From: Capsicum annuum
Taxonomy: Eukaryota > Streptophyta > Magnoliopsida > Solanales > Solanaceae
Assembly: GCF_002878395.1 (NCBI RefSeq)
Contig: NC_061120.1
Location: 119,910,585-119,974,584 of the forward strand
Length of the DNA: 64,000 nt
Direction: 5' to 3'
Shown here: one piece after another, positions 12,571 through 24,742 of the stretch
How positions within the stretch are numbered: position 1 is the first letter of the stretch
How the letters are laid out: each line of letters begins with the position of its first letter
Position numbers and translations under genes: made by a program
The notes under the pieces: model-generated
The model's input: the letters and a program-made list of their open reading frames with translations, nothing else
Database searches by the model: none
What the model was told of the DNA's origin: nothing

Positions 12571-14206
12571 TGGAGTTTCCCTTAGCCAACATAAACCACG
12601 TTAGAAACATGGAGTCCAATGTTCCATATTAGGAGGCATACTTTGTACCTAGATATTGGTATAGAACCATGAACTAAGATGGATCAACTAAACTTAACCA
12701 CATGGGCTAAATATGTCAATCTCAAGTGGCTAAAGGCCCTTAATTTATGAGGTATGTAGTTTTGAGACTTGGAAAATCTAGAACCTATGTCTGCTCAGTG
12801 CTAAATACCACTCCTGAAATTTTATATAATGTGCTCATGATAATAGAAATTTTTTTATCTATAAATAAGCATAAAACCTGTATAAATTACTACTTTACTG
12901 AAGTAACTAAAATACCTGAATTATGTGAATAACACACCATGTCGTACTGAAATAGACTGAAATCCATAAAATCATGAATAATTAACTCTAAATAAGCTGA
13001 AGTCTTTAAAACATGCATAATTCTTCAAGTTTTCAAATAACTAAGTTAATGCCATGGAAATTATGTATAGTGACTTCGAATGGGAACCATAATAATAAAA
13101 TAACATGAGGGAACTAGAATTCAAGTATTGGTTATAATTTTATGTGAACCTTAGATCATGAGTTCATAAGAATCACAACTTAAAAATGATAATTTAAAAC
13201 TAGGTATTCAGAATAAGGATGAAATAAATCCTTATTGAATACCCATTTACCTTTTATTAGAAAAAATATAGGCCACTACATAAATTTCTTGAGAGATTGG
13301 AGAACCCTACTTGCTAGCCTTTTTAGAGCTTTGAAAAGCATGTTATTATTTTTTTGAAGTTGTAGGAGAGGTATTGATGAGTTATATGCTAAACCTGTCT
13401 TAATATTTCCCTCATAAGACATAAAACAATATAGTTTTGGTGCTAAAATAATGGTAGAAGGCAAAACAACCCTTTAAAAATTGTTTAGAAATTTGTTGGT
13501 GTCAATCATATGGCTCATGTGATGGTTCATCGCCTGGGGTATGAGTTATGGCTTAAGCCACCATTTTAGAAACTTTTTGACAATTATATGATTAATTATT
13601 ATGAGATTGGGGATGACTCTTTATGTATGGGGATGACTCATCAAGTGAGTCACCATCACTGAAATCACTACTTGATATTCATTCCCTAAAACACCCTAAA
13701 CTTTTTACTCCGAGAGTAGATTGACAAACTATCAATGGCATTGAAAACAAGAATCAAGTACCCTTAATTTATTGGGCATTAGGTCACCTAACTCTTCATT
13801 TACAAGGAGAAATTATGTGTTAGGAACTTCTTATTACATTAATCACATATAATATACCATCAAACACACACATATATATATATATATCGCTTCTTGGTAG
13901 TTGACACGTCATAGGATTGGGATAAAACCAGTTTTAAATAACTATTGGATTCGATAAGCACCTTACAAATCATTGGATGACTCGTAGGAAGATACCATAA
14001 CTCATCGTTAGGAGTCATGACTACTGAGATGGATTTTTTCATTTCCCTAGACTTTGGGGGTCTAACTCAGGATAAGTGTTGGTCGCAACTCATTACACTA
14101 GACCACAACTCATTGTTAGGCTCATCCTGAGGTCAACTTTTGTTGGGTTCTTTCTAATTTTTTTCTAAGTATAAGATAGGATTATAGGGACTTTTACGGT
14201 GTTACA
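12571..14206 (-). mobile_element. E2 3' LTR, partial
   Basis: Matches 40682-42429 (another LTR of this family) from its middle to its end, and ends GTGTTACA at 14206 directly beside a polypurine tract. On the minus strand it therefore begins TGTAACACC and is the downstream LTR of E2. The other roughly 0.9 kb is missing; the Tekay-like LTR abuts it at 12570/12571. It contains TGACTCA-like motifs (around 13634) and a short (TA)n run at 13869-13886. Confidence 0.7.
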
Positions 14207-14459
14207 ATATCTCCTACTTGGGAATGTTCATCCTCAAATAAATACTAAGGCTGGACTGAAAATAAGGGAACTTACTAATACTATCTAACTGATTTCTAAG
14301 ATGAATAACTAACATGATAATTGATTTTTGAATCTAGATATCTATCATGGTTGGGACTGATTTAGACTAGGAGTAAAATCTCAACTAAACTTACACATAG
14401 AATGAATGAAAATAATGAAACACATGTGATAGGCATAAAAAAATTAGGATAGTAGGTGA
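14207..14459 (-). mobile_element. E2 polypurine tract and distal internal sequence
   Basis: Starts on the minus strand with the polypurine tract CAAGTAGGAGATAT (14207-14220), the counterpart of the E1 tract; the adjacent TTCATCCTC motif is also shared with E1. No coding signal. The Athila-like element starts at 14460, and E2 internal sequence resumes at 34154. Confidence 0.6.
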
Positions 14460-15986
14460 TGTCTCCCAAACTAACACCTCCATGAAGTATAAAGTAGTTG
14501 AAGTAAAATATAGTATAACCCAACTATGTTGGCGTCAATCCCACAGGGAATAGATCAAACTTATATCTCAAACATGCAGAAATAGTCGGGCAGTCTGGAA
14601 AAGTAAATGGGGGTATTTCTATCAAACAACAAAAAGTAACAAGATTTGGATGTCTTTGGTTGTAAAATAATGTGAAACGAACACTAGGATTATGTTCCCC
14701 CTAGCTTCTTAACACAGTTTCTCATACTCAACTTGAATATCTCAATGCTACGCATGAAAAATTTGACAAGATATGTATCACCAACTATCCTGTGGACTCA
14801 TTGGTAATTATCACCCTTCACTTAGTGAATCTTAGGATGTCACCATACTAACCCATGTTGTCTATCCCGATTTAATTATCACCTTGTTTGTCTCAAGTTA
14901 TTAGACAAGGGTTGATAGCTTCGAATCACTATGGAAATATTCTTTTTTCAATGTTGAACTCCCTTATGAAGATGATCGCGAATACATGCAAGACCTTAGC
15001 TTCTGCAATAGCTCCAGAAGTAATTAATACGAAGAAGATCATAATACATGTGGCAATAATGATCTAACCAAACCTCGTACTTCCCTTATTTCATGAATTT
15101 GCTCATTCCCACAACCCTATCTAAGGAAATTAGTTGCTCCTGGTTATAAAACATTCCATGAAATTCAATAGAGAAAATATAGAACTAATTGGATAACAAT
15201 GAAATAGTAAAATCCAAAGTCTCCGATTTATTATGAAATCAAAAACCAAAACAAGAATATCAAACATGTAAAAGTACATGAAAATATCTCAAAGTTTTGA
15301 AACTAGTACAAGAATAACCTAAGGGTATTTATAGTATGTAAAAATAACAAAGGAAACCTAATTTAAACAATACCAAAAATTAAGTCGCCAGTGGTCATGC
15401 CTTTGGTAATGAATCGTTAGGACCGGTCATGACTCATTATGTGTTTTCGTTGATCTCTTATGTCTTCAGTGATCATGACTCGTTACTAGACGTAATGAGT
15501 CATAGGCTAGGACTCATGATTACTCTAGTGGATTTCAACTTTTAGTACTTTTGTACCATGTCCTGCACACCTCCTCACCATGAGTCATATGTTGTCATTA
15601 TGACTCGTGGCCTTCCCTCATATCCACTAGGGTTTCACTTCTCAACTTGCAGGACTTATTTCCTCTTATGCTCAGCACGATTCTCGTCATGAATTATGGT
15701 CAGATGTAAAAAGTCGTAAGAAGTCTTCAACTTTGATCATGGAGTCAACATTGATTGATTTTATCTTCACGACTTATGTCATAAGTCATTAGGTGACTAA
15801 ACGAGTCGCTATCCAGTCCACACATAGATTATCTAGAGCTTTTTTCATCTATATCCAATCCATGCTACTTTCAACCTAGCTTAACTTCCACATGTGGAAA
15901 ACACATATCATATCTGACAAAACAACCTAAGTAAATGCATATTTTCACCATTTTAAACATCAAAAGTTCCATGAAACCATGGCACA
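14460..15986 (-). mobile_element. E3 3' LTR
   Basis: Begins TGTCTCCCAAAC on the plus strand and ends ATGAAACCATGGCACA. Aligns along its length with 32641-34153, including the stretches around 'AGTTCCATGAAACCATGG' and 'TTGGTTGTAAAATA'. It is dense in GACTC/GAGTC motifs (15425-15800). Confidence 0.8.
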
Positions 15987-17529
15987 TCAACACCCTCAAG
16001 TTAGAACATTTATATATCCTCATGAAACAAAACAAAACAACACAATATGATGCTTAACCAGGAAGAATCTAAGATACCTACGACAGTCAATCTCACTTTT
16101 AAATTCCAAAAACAATACCCCCTCCTACTTTTACTTATCAAAAATAATTTTATGTGAACTCATGATGCACAACAACGTGACATAATGGAATCAGTCTATC
16201 ACATTACATTCACAATAGACAACCATGCATGTATACAAATTACATTACCCAAACAAACAAGCAGTTAGTTACACAAACCCTGCGCCCTCACATAAAATAA
16301 ATCCCCATTAGTCAGATAAATTATGCATGTTAATGACGGGCAATCATAAGACACTCACACTCAGAAGGAAAATCCATAATATGTACAGAATACACTAGGC
16401 TTGCCCTTATTTTCTTTACCTTAGTTTTCAGACAGTCGGGTTAGGATCACTATAGGACATAATTGTCTTGTAACGTAGGCTTGGGGGCTGGTATGATATA
16501 TTTGTAAATTGTAATGACTAAGCCTCCATGGCACTATATTACTTTTTGGGGTCTACTTCTTAACCAGTTTTCTTTTATTCCACCCTTATTTCTCCCTTTT
16601 TATTCTTTTATTGTACATTAAGGTTGGGTGTTGTACCCATTATTCTTTCTCTCTTTTTTTATTATTATTTTTAATTTCTCTTATTTTCTCTTTTTTTCTT
16701 TTTACCACACCCAACCCTACTTTCTTTTCTCTTATTCGCACTTCATCTTTGTACCAATCTAAAATCACGCACCCCTATGATAGCCAACCTAAACTTAGGT
16801 GATTCACTTGAGTTTAAGGTGCACAATGTCTAAGGATAACCAGGGATAATTCAGGTTCATTGTGAAAAAAATAGGAAGGTAAAGTGTTTTAAACAAGAAA
16901 ATCGATTTTAAGTCTCCGAATTGGGATCAAGGAATTCTAATTCACATTTGGTTGGTCATTTAGGCTAGAAGTGGACTATTTTGAAGAACGGCCTATGATC
17001 CTTTCCTAATTGAATATCCTACAATCTAGGCAAGTTCTGGATTACGCACACATAGGGAACTAAGTAGTATCTCACACACAATTAGCATAGGGTTATATCA
17101 CACACTATTTTCTAGCTGCTTCATGCAATTGTTAGCTATGGTTATCATGTTCCTAATCCTAATGCCATTACAAGATTCACAACTGTGACATACCTTTACC
17201 ACACACAGTTCAAAATATTTTCTCGGAGGATTATCCCATTTTCTCAAACTAAATTCATTTAAGCACAATCAAACAAAATATATTAACTGCATTAAGTACT
17301 TATTCTTCCTAGTTAACAAAAACACATCACAACATAAACAAAAACATAACACTAAACAATTCTATTCTAGACAAGTCAGTTAAACATCCATACCATGACT
17401 GACAGGAAAAAGAAGTTTGATAACAAATACCTGCAACGGCATGGTATACCCCCACCCCTAACAAAAATTTTATGCACTATCCCCAGTGCAACTATAATGT
17501 AAATACAAGGGGAAAATACATGTATGATC
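15987..17529 (-). mobile_element. E3 polypurine tract and 3' non-coding region
   Basis: Next to the LTR the minus strand reads TTGAGGGTGTTGA, a weak polypurine tract. The rest is untranslated element sequence between the third ORF and the 3' LTR, with a pyrimidine-rich block on the plus strand at about 16560-16740. Small ORFs here (such as 16611-16802) are compositional artefacts. Confidence 0.55.
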
Positions 17530-19046
17530 ACTTAAGGGGCTAACTCATATAGTATCAATACGGGGGGCCTAATAATGGGCTCCAATCTCATCAACAGTTG
17601 TCCGAATAGTGTCTGGGATACTCATATAAATAGTGGAAACAATGGTGGATGGTGCGCTCAATGGTGCTTGTAGGGTGGGGGCAATGCTCTAAGTCATCTC
17701 GATTGCATTTGTAACTATCTCATCGATAACTCGAGAATTACTGGCTCCCATCACCATCTCTCGAACCCTAGTTTGACGATCCCTCTTAGACTGAATACTA
17801 GCTACCTTCATAGTCTCAACATCTCTCTTATTACTCTTCTAAATTCTCTTTCTCTTCCTAGGCCTATTTATATCATCAACTCCAATATTTGTGTTCAACC
17901 TATCAACCCCTTATATATTGGGCACCTCCTCCTTAATAATATCCTTAATAATCGGCATTGAGGGGAAAGGTCTAGCATTCATATCGTCAAATGTAACTCG
18001 AAGTACAAGTAGATCCTCATCTATTCCATTTAGATATAGGCACTGTACATCAACCAACTTCTTATTGATCTACCTCTCAAACTCATCAAAGCGGGTCTCC
18101 ATGCTCTTAATCTTACCTCTAATCTCTTGTTGCTCCCATGGCTTGTTACTAATCTCTATGATCTTAGTTTTATTCTCAATTATGCTTAATATTTTTAGCA
18201 CCTTATTTAGGAACATCTAAAGAACTAAGGCATAGCCAACAAGGGCTAACCTAGCAGTCAATGGTTTGGTTGTAGGTGTGGTGTTTGAGTCTGGGAAGTG
18301 CCTGCTGCGTCTGATGCTTAAGGCTCAAGTTGGGTAATCTCAGTAATGGTATTTCTAATATCAGTGAGCCTTGGAGTATCAGTATTTGACCGTCAAGTCT
18401 AGAATGTCTCTCTAATCAATATAGCTCCTACCTTTCCAACCTTGCAGATAGGGTTAGAAAGATCACGAATAAACCCTAAGTCTATAATACTCCATGGCTG
18501 TAAGAATTGGTCAAACCCAAGAATCTATGGAACTACCTCATCTAAACATATTTGGGTCAACAAGAAAAGGAATTCCAAGAATATCTCATGGCTCATTACC
18601 CGGTCACAGATCTCCGTTGCTATCCACTTAGCTACATCAAAGTCGTAGCCTTCTATGGTTCTCGTGATCAGTGCTTCTATGTCTGGGATCAACATATTAT
18701 ACCAATAGGTGGGACCTAACATATAATGCACAAACATCCACCAAGCCTTTACTGCGAATTTTAGGCCTCCCTTCATAATCCAAACTGAAGATCCAACTTT
18801 GCCAGCCACCCAAGGAGCCTCCACCCATTTTGAGTAATAATTCCAGATATCCATTAGAAGTGATCAAGCTTAGCTTCTGAACCAGTCTATTTTCTATTTA
18901 TCTTCCTCATCTCCTCCACACGATAATCAATCATAATGATGTTGGCCGGTAATTAGAACTCTGGCTTATATAGAAATCTGGAACTAATCTGGGTAGAGAT
19001 GTTCACCTATACATCTCGAATCATTAATGTCATTAAGGGGTCACCA
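17530..19046 (-). pseudogene. E3 third ORF, C-terminal part (plant transposon-protein domain)
   Basis: The minus strand encodes the second half of the ORF that follows pol. The clearest open piece (18854-18525) carries WRLLGWLAKL / VKAWWMFVHYMLGPTYW / IEALITRTIEGYDFDVA, matching the arrangement of the 'putative plant transposon protein' domain (PF20167-type) found beside many Solanaceae retroelements. Further downstream, in changing frames, follow a charged coil-like stretch (KPWEQQEIRGKIKSMETRFD) and RPRKRKR, a possible nuclear-localisation signal. Several frameshifts and stops are present. It lies between pol and the 3' LTR, the position of the env-like ORF in Athila elements, but I see no signal peptide or fusion-like segment. 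E4 splits it from its N-terminal half at 24743-25503. Confidence 0.6.
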
Positions 19047-19455
19047 TAATATGGGAAAAACAAGGAGAACACCAAACACAATCAAAATTAGTCCACTAAT
19101 CTTAAGGATTTGAGGACTAAGATAGAGACCAACTCTCAGATTCACTACAACACACAATGATGAGATAGAAAGGTGTGTTTTCAACACCAAAACAGCAAAA
19201 ACGACAATAAGATGAGAACAATATGATAGGAAAAATAACAACAAGAGACAACAACTCACGGATTGAAGATTACAAGATACACAAATGGTTACAAGATTAC
19301 AAAGAATAAAGGATAGATAGTTAGACCTTGGTTGGTATAATCTTAAGAACCCAAGAACATGTGATATTCTTGGACCCTTAACACTACACGCAATGGTTAA
19401 CCTAACTCCTACGTTGACACAAGGGGGATTTTACCTCCTCTAAACACCAACGTTT

Positions 19456-20950
19456 TGATGATAGGCGAAATTACGCGCCTATATCAATATATTGTGCCCA
19501 TATTTTAGCTTAGTTTCGAGAACTAATTATCTATTTCGTACACTTTTAGTCCTTTTTCCTGTAAATGAGCTAACAAATGTGATTAGGAAAGTTTCAGGTA
19601 TAAATGATGCAAAATACAGCAATTTATGGCTTACTTGACGCAAAAGAAAGCTCACAAACGAGATGGAAAGGAGCTGGACGCATAAAGGACTAAATCTGCT
19701 GCATGGAAAATCTATCCCGGGCTAAAACAGCATTTCTGAAGACTTTGGGACTTACAGACACAAAGCTGGATTTTTGCCATAATACATTAACCTAGTGCAA
19801 TTAGGTTATGTGTTTCATCATTCTATTTGGATTATAATTTTGTAACCTTACCCTAGTACAATTGGGTCAAGGATTTCATTAGTATATTAGGATTTGGTTA
19901 TTTATTTTATTAGTTTAGTAGGAGTAGGATAGGAGTATTATAAATACCCTATCATGTTAGAGATTTTAAAAGAAGGAGGGGAGACATTCTGACAATTCAT
20001 TCATCTCCTTACAATTAAGACATCTTCCTACAACCCATTCTCAATTCTTCATTCTTCTACTCTTAAATTCCACAACAAGAGAATCGTTACTTGCTACGGA
20101 ATCACTAAAACCACACGCCAAACACCTACTATTCACGCCATCCACCATGCAAAACGTGATATCCTTCGCATTCATGGGTAACTAAATCTCTTAGTTGGGG
20201 TTATGGAAGCCGAATGAGTTACTATCTATAGCTATGAGTTTGTGAGTTCAAGACAAGTATATTGCTTATATCATTATTCTCTTCATCTTAAATCTACATT
20301 CTTTGCGGTTCAAACACAAGAACACGCCATTCTAACATCTAACCTGTTCGAGAGAAAGGTTATTTGTCTAGAAAAGAAGACGCATAGACCAACGCCAGTC
20401 TAACATCTGACTTGTTCGAGAGAAAAGTTATTTGTCTGGAAAAGAGATAATGTCAAGGTAGTAGGACACCCTTTCCTATTAAAAAGCTAGTGCCGTACCT
20501 GGACTAACTTCTTGGAGAATTCGTACCGTTAGTCACGCTTTAAGCTCGAGAGAGTTAAAGTGAAATAGTCCTTGTTTAGGTCGAGAGACGCTTGGATTTA
20601 CCATCGACTACAATTCTCTATAAGCAATTACATGTCAAGACTCTACACACTCATAGCCAATAGAGACGTATACCTCAGAAGGTGGACATAACCCCAACGC
20701 CTCAATTCTCATTGTTTACAACACACGTGACAATCTCTCTTTATTTTGCTATTTTCAGTTCTTACATTCTTGTTTTGGTTACATACTACAATCCCCCCTT
20801 TCCTACGAGACTTGCACTAAAAGTCTAGTAATTTCTCTTGCTTGTTGGCCAAGCTATTCTCTGTGGGATCGATACCCAACCCAGGTTGGGTTCTATATTT
20901 GCTAACGACCGCTTTACACTCCCACGAGAGCTGTAGATTGAGCGTTATCA
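19456..20950 (+). mobile_element. Solo LTR (E5), Athila/Tat-like, with target duplication CGTTT
   Basis: Begins TGATGATAGGCG and ends GAGCGTTATCA (TGAT...ATCA ends), flanked by CGTTT at 19451-19455 and 20951-20955. Removing it restores the LTR sequence seen uninterrupted at 24391. No internal region is attached, so it is a solo LTR left by recombination. The part near 20865 (CTGTGGGATCGATACCC) and the GACCGCTTTACACTCC stretch resemble the end of Athila/Tat-type LTRs; the family is inferred. A 68-bp tandem duplication lies at 20331-20466. Confidence 0.85.
19939..19946 (+). promoter_or_regulatory. TATA box of solo LTR E5
   Basis: TATAAATA within the plus-strand LTR, about 480 bp from its start; the likely core promoter that once drove the parent element, with R expected to start some 30 bp downstream. 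Confidence 0.5.
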
Positions 20951-21299
20951 CGTTTCAAGCCATAAATGCAACACTAGTGATTCCGCACTAGTATCACCCT
21001 AATTTTGGGTTTCCTCATCAAGAGAAGAGAAGACTTGTCTTTCAAAGTGTTATACAACTTACAAATATGATCAGTCTAATGAATGAAACCCTAGGAGGTT
21101 TTATTTATAGTGTATTGCAAGAATAGTGTGAAATGTCCAAATGACCCCTTAGTCAAAGTGTTCAAGTGGGCTCCCTTGGAGTGTATTGTATGGACTGATT
21201 TTAGAGCCTATTTAGGTCTTCCTTTGCACTTCATGTGTACACTCCAAGTCTCGGGTCAATTCACTCTCCCACTCACCCACCTTTATGGTCGTACCCGTA

Positions 21300-22508
21300 T
21301 TATCCTCCCCTTCTTGAAAAGGATTCGACCTCGAATCCGTACCTTATAAAATCAAGAGAAAACAAACAAGCACACATCCTCATGAAGTACATCCATAGAT
21401 CCTTTGTGTTGGACTTAAAAAACTTAGTACAAATGGAACAAAGGAAGTGGTCACCACCAACAAAAAGAGATAAGGAAGAACCTTGTCTTCCTTCATTAGC
21501 ATCCATAACCAAACATTGCTTGTTGTCTTGACCAAGCATTAAGTGGGGAGTGTAGATATTTCCACATTCCAAGAAGGTGCCGGGATCAAATGGAAAAATT
21601 ATCCAAGGGCCTAAGCCGAGGCTTGCCCTTCCTTCCCCTAGAATGTCACTCCCACATTCACACACAAAAATATTTTCATGCACATGGTCTCTATGAACAA
21701 AACTAATTGCAATGCTTTTACCACAGAAGATGTTCAAAGAGTCAAGTGCATTATCAAGATCAATTCTATAGACATCATCACTAACTTGAGAAATTTTAAG
21801 CACACTATTCACATGATCAAGTAGTGAACTATATTTAAGAGTAAATTGATCATCATGCACACCAAGAGTACTACCAAGAGTACTCATTTCCGAGACTACA
21901 CATTCCCTACCCTTAAGAGTACTCTCATCTTCCAAGAAGAGATTTCCATCTTGAGAAGGAATATGGTCACACTATAGTGGGTTAGCATGTAGGCTATATC
22001 TTCTAAGACAAGCCATGCCGTCAACATCACTTGCACCTCTAGGTTCATTAGGAGTAAATAAACTATCTTCAAACAAGACATTGTGCCTAAAGAGTGAATG
22101 GTCTAACCCGCGGATAGATTTGGAACTTTCACTCTCTAAGAAATCATTATCAAGTTTCAAAGATATGTCAAGCACATAATTAACCCTAAGAGACAAACAA
22201 ACAAAAGAATCTTTACAACAACATAGTCTCATAGGTTCACTCCTTTTTCCTTGGCCAAAATCTGTAAATCCTTCACTCAATTGAGATTCATTAATCACAT
22301 CACACATATCCTCAAGTGGCAGGCCAGTTTTACTTACAAGTTAGGCAGCAACTTCCTCTGGGAAGCTCTCAACGTAAGGTTCTTGGAAAATTGGATTTTG
22401 TGGGTAGAGTTTGGGTAGTAATTGGCATATAATTTCAATGTGCCATTTCATATCTTCAATATTGTCATTGATACGATCACATGTGGCATTGAAATTATGG
22501 GCAACCAT
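21300..22508 (-). pseudogene. E4 single ORF, unknown protein, two in-frame stops
   Basis: One frame runs from ATG at 22508 (reads MVAHNFNATCDRIND) to TAA at 21300-21302, 402 codons, with in-frame stops only after PEEVAA and after LHANPL. I do not recognise the family. It has no CCHC knuckle, no protease DSG/DTG, no RT or integrase motif and no obvious membrane segment. Being the only ORF of the element it may be a gag-like or structural protein (inference). Its last codons (RRGG) are the polypurine tract itself and its stop codon is made by the first bases of the 3' LTR. The low number of breaks over 400 codons suggests it was translated until fairly recently. Confidence 0.55.
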
Positions 22509-23970
22509 TGTACCTTACAAAAAGACACAACAAACAAAGAAAATAAAAAAACTTGTTAGATCAAAAATGCCTCACGACACTTTCACTCTTGGTTTTACCT
22601 CACACTTGATTTTATAAGTTTTGAAAGTCGGCTTGTACTTCGTGAGTGATTGAATGTCGAGTCTACTCTTTTCTTTGAATGGATTTTTGTTTGAAAATCA
22701 AACAAAATCTTGTAGGACTTGAGTCAATAACTAACAACAAATTCAAAAAGATAATAGTACACAACAAACGTAAACATGAACAAACGGACACAAAACTAAC
22801 TTACAAGCTAGTAGGAGATTACTAGATTGTCAATTAGTGTTCAAACCAACAAATGAATTAAGAGACAATAAAACGAAACTAAGAAATCTAAAATTTAAGC
22901 TCAAAAATTATTTCGTGAACAGTAACAATGATGATGTGGCAGCACATAATTGGTTGCTGTTTCTAACAATTTTTGTTGTCCAATTTCAAGTCTTGGTCAA
23001 TTTATAATTTAGGAATTGGTGGAATTTGTTTTAAGGAGGGAAATTAAAAAAAGTCTGGGAGCCTTTTAAAATTCAAGTTTTCAAGACTTTGACATTCTTG
23101 TACTTCTTCTTATAACATGGACCCTTGTTTAATGGAAAGTTGTTGGAAAATGGTTGAGATGTGATTGACAATTTGATGAGTGATGGTAAGTCTTTCAAGA
23201 CTAACAACGCTTCACCCCATTTTCCTTCACCTTTATAGATCTAATGTTAACTTTATATTAACAAGCTATGAAGGTTGTGAAGAACTTCAAGAACAATATC
23301 AACAATCACCAAGAACAACCAAAAACAATCTCCAAAAAATACCACAATTTTCACACGGCCAACTTCTAATTTTCATAATACAATAGCTTCAACACTTGCC
23401 CAAGACAACTAAAATTTCAACAAAATGGTTCTTAAGCCACCAATGAACAACAATATCACGTGGACAAGCTTAGAACAACAAAAAGTTCTAACGCCCAATT
23501 CCACAACAACAAGACCAACAATAAAACCACTAACAAATGGACAAGTTTCTTTGGTGTTGTATTTTCGATTTTAACACTATATGAAGGTTGTGATGAACAA
23601 CAAGAACACAAAAACAAACACCAAGATCAAAAACAACATCAACTAACACCCAACAATAAGGTCACCACACAGCCAAGTTAAAACAACAACTTCAACTCAC
23701 GGCCACTTCTTGTTCACAACAACAACGTCAATTTATAAAGCTCAAATCTAGATATAGACTCAATGTGTTAGTGAAGAACAAAACTAAAACTCAGAGACAA
23801 CAAATACAAGTAAAAATCTTGGACAAGACACAACAAGAACACACTTTTCGGCCAAGAACACAGCACAGACAGATTGCTATTTTTTCTGGAATTTTTCAGT
23901 TTTGAACACTTTATTTTTATTTTTCACTAACAAGCCCAAGATTGATCTTGTGGAAACAATATAAAGCCAT
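22509..23970 (-). mobile_element. E4 untranslated leader
   Basis: About 1.46 kb between the primer-binding site and the ORF start. The plus strand is rich in CAA/AAC (23240-23940), so the transcript would be GU-rich. An imperfect direct repeat around GAAGGTTGTGA occurs at 23268 and 23580. No coding signal. Confidence 0.6.
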
Positions 23971-23982
23971 GCTCTGATACCA
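23971..23982 (-). other. E4 primer-binding site, initiator tRNA-Met type
   Basis: The plus strand reads GCTCTGATACCA, giving TGGTATCAGAGC on the element's strand, two bases from the LTR edge at 23985. Confidence 0.9.
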
Positions 23983-23984
23983 AA

Positions 23985-24742
23985 TGATATGGGACAAACA
24001 AGGAGAACATGAAACACACTTTAAATCAGTCCACTAATCTTAAGGATTTGAAGACTAAGATGGAGACCAACTCTCGTATTCACTACAACACGCAACGACG
24101 AGATAGAAAGGTGTGTTTTCAACACCAAAACAGCAAAAATGAAAATAAGATGAGAACAATATGATAAGAACAATAAAAATAAGAGACAACAACTCATGGA
24201 TTGAAGATTACAAGATACACAAATGGTTACAAGATTACAAAAAATAAAGGATAGATAGTTTGACCTTGGTTGGTATAATCTTAAGAACCCAAGAACATGT
24301 GATACTCTTGGACCCTTAACACTACACGCAATGATTAACCTAACTCCTACGTTGACACAAGAGGTACTTTACCTCCTCTAAACACCAACGTCTCAAGCCA
24401 TGAATGCAACACAAGTGATTCCACACTAGTATCACCCTAATTTTGGGTTTCCTCATCAAGAGAAGAGAGGACTTTTCTATCAAAGTGTTATACAACTTAC
24501 AAATATCATCAAAGTCTAATGAATGAAACTCTAGGAGGTTGTATTTATAGTGTATTACAAGAATAGTGTGAAATGTCCAAAATGACCCCTTAGTCAAAGT
24601 CTTCAAGTGGGATCCCTTGGAGTGTATTATATGGACTGTTTTGGAGCCTATTTAGGCATTCCTTTGCACTTCACATGTACACTCCAAGTTTCGGGTCAAT
24701 TCACTCTCTCACTCACCCACCTTCATAGTCGTACCCGTATTA
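23985..24742 (-). mobile_element. E4 5' LTR
   Basis: Intact 758-bp LTR from TGATATGGGAC to CCCGTATTA. A minus-strand TATAAATA (24542-24549) is the likely promoter, with transcription running towards lower coordinates through the primer-binding site. The CACCA duplication follows at 24743. Confidence 0.85.

Larger units (their letters stand above)
19047..21302 (-). mobile_element. E4 3' LTR, split by a solo LTR
   Basis: Two pieces, 19047-19455 and 20956-21302, together match the intact E4 LTR at 23985-24742. The split is the solo LTR plus its duplicated CGTTT. The outer edge is TAATATGGG (TG changed to TA) and the inner edge is CCCGTATTA beside the polypurine tract. A TATAAATA box is present on the minus strand at 21102-21109. 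Confidence 0.85.
19047..24742 (-). mobile_element. Non-autonomous LTR retrotransposon (E4) inserted in E3
   Basis: Complete element with 0.76 kb LTRs, flanked by the 5-bp target duplication CACCA (19042-19046 and 24743-24747). Its primer-binding site is initiator tRNA-Met type and it has a clear polypurine tract, both on the minus strand. The internal region, about 2.7 kb, holds one reading frame without RT or integrase, so it depended on proteins made elsewhere. One LTR is interrupted by a solo LTR of another family. Confidence 0.85.
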
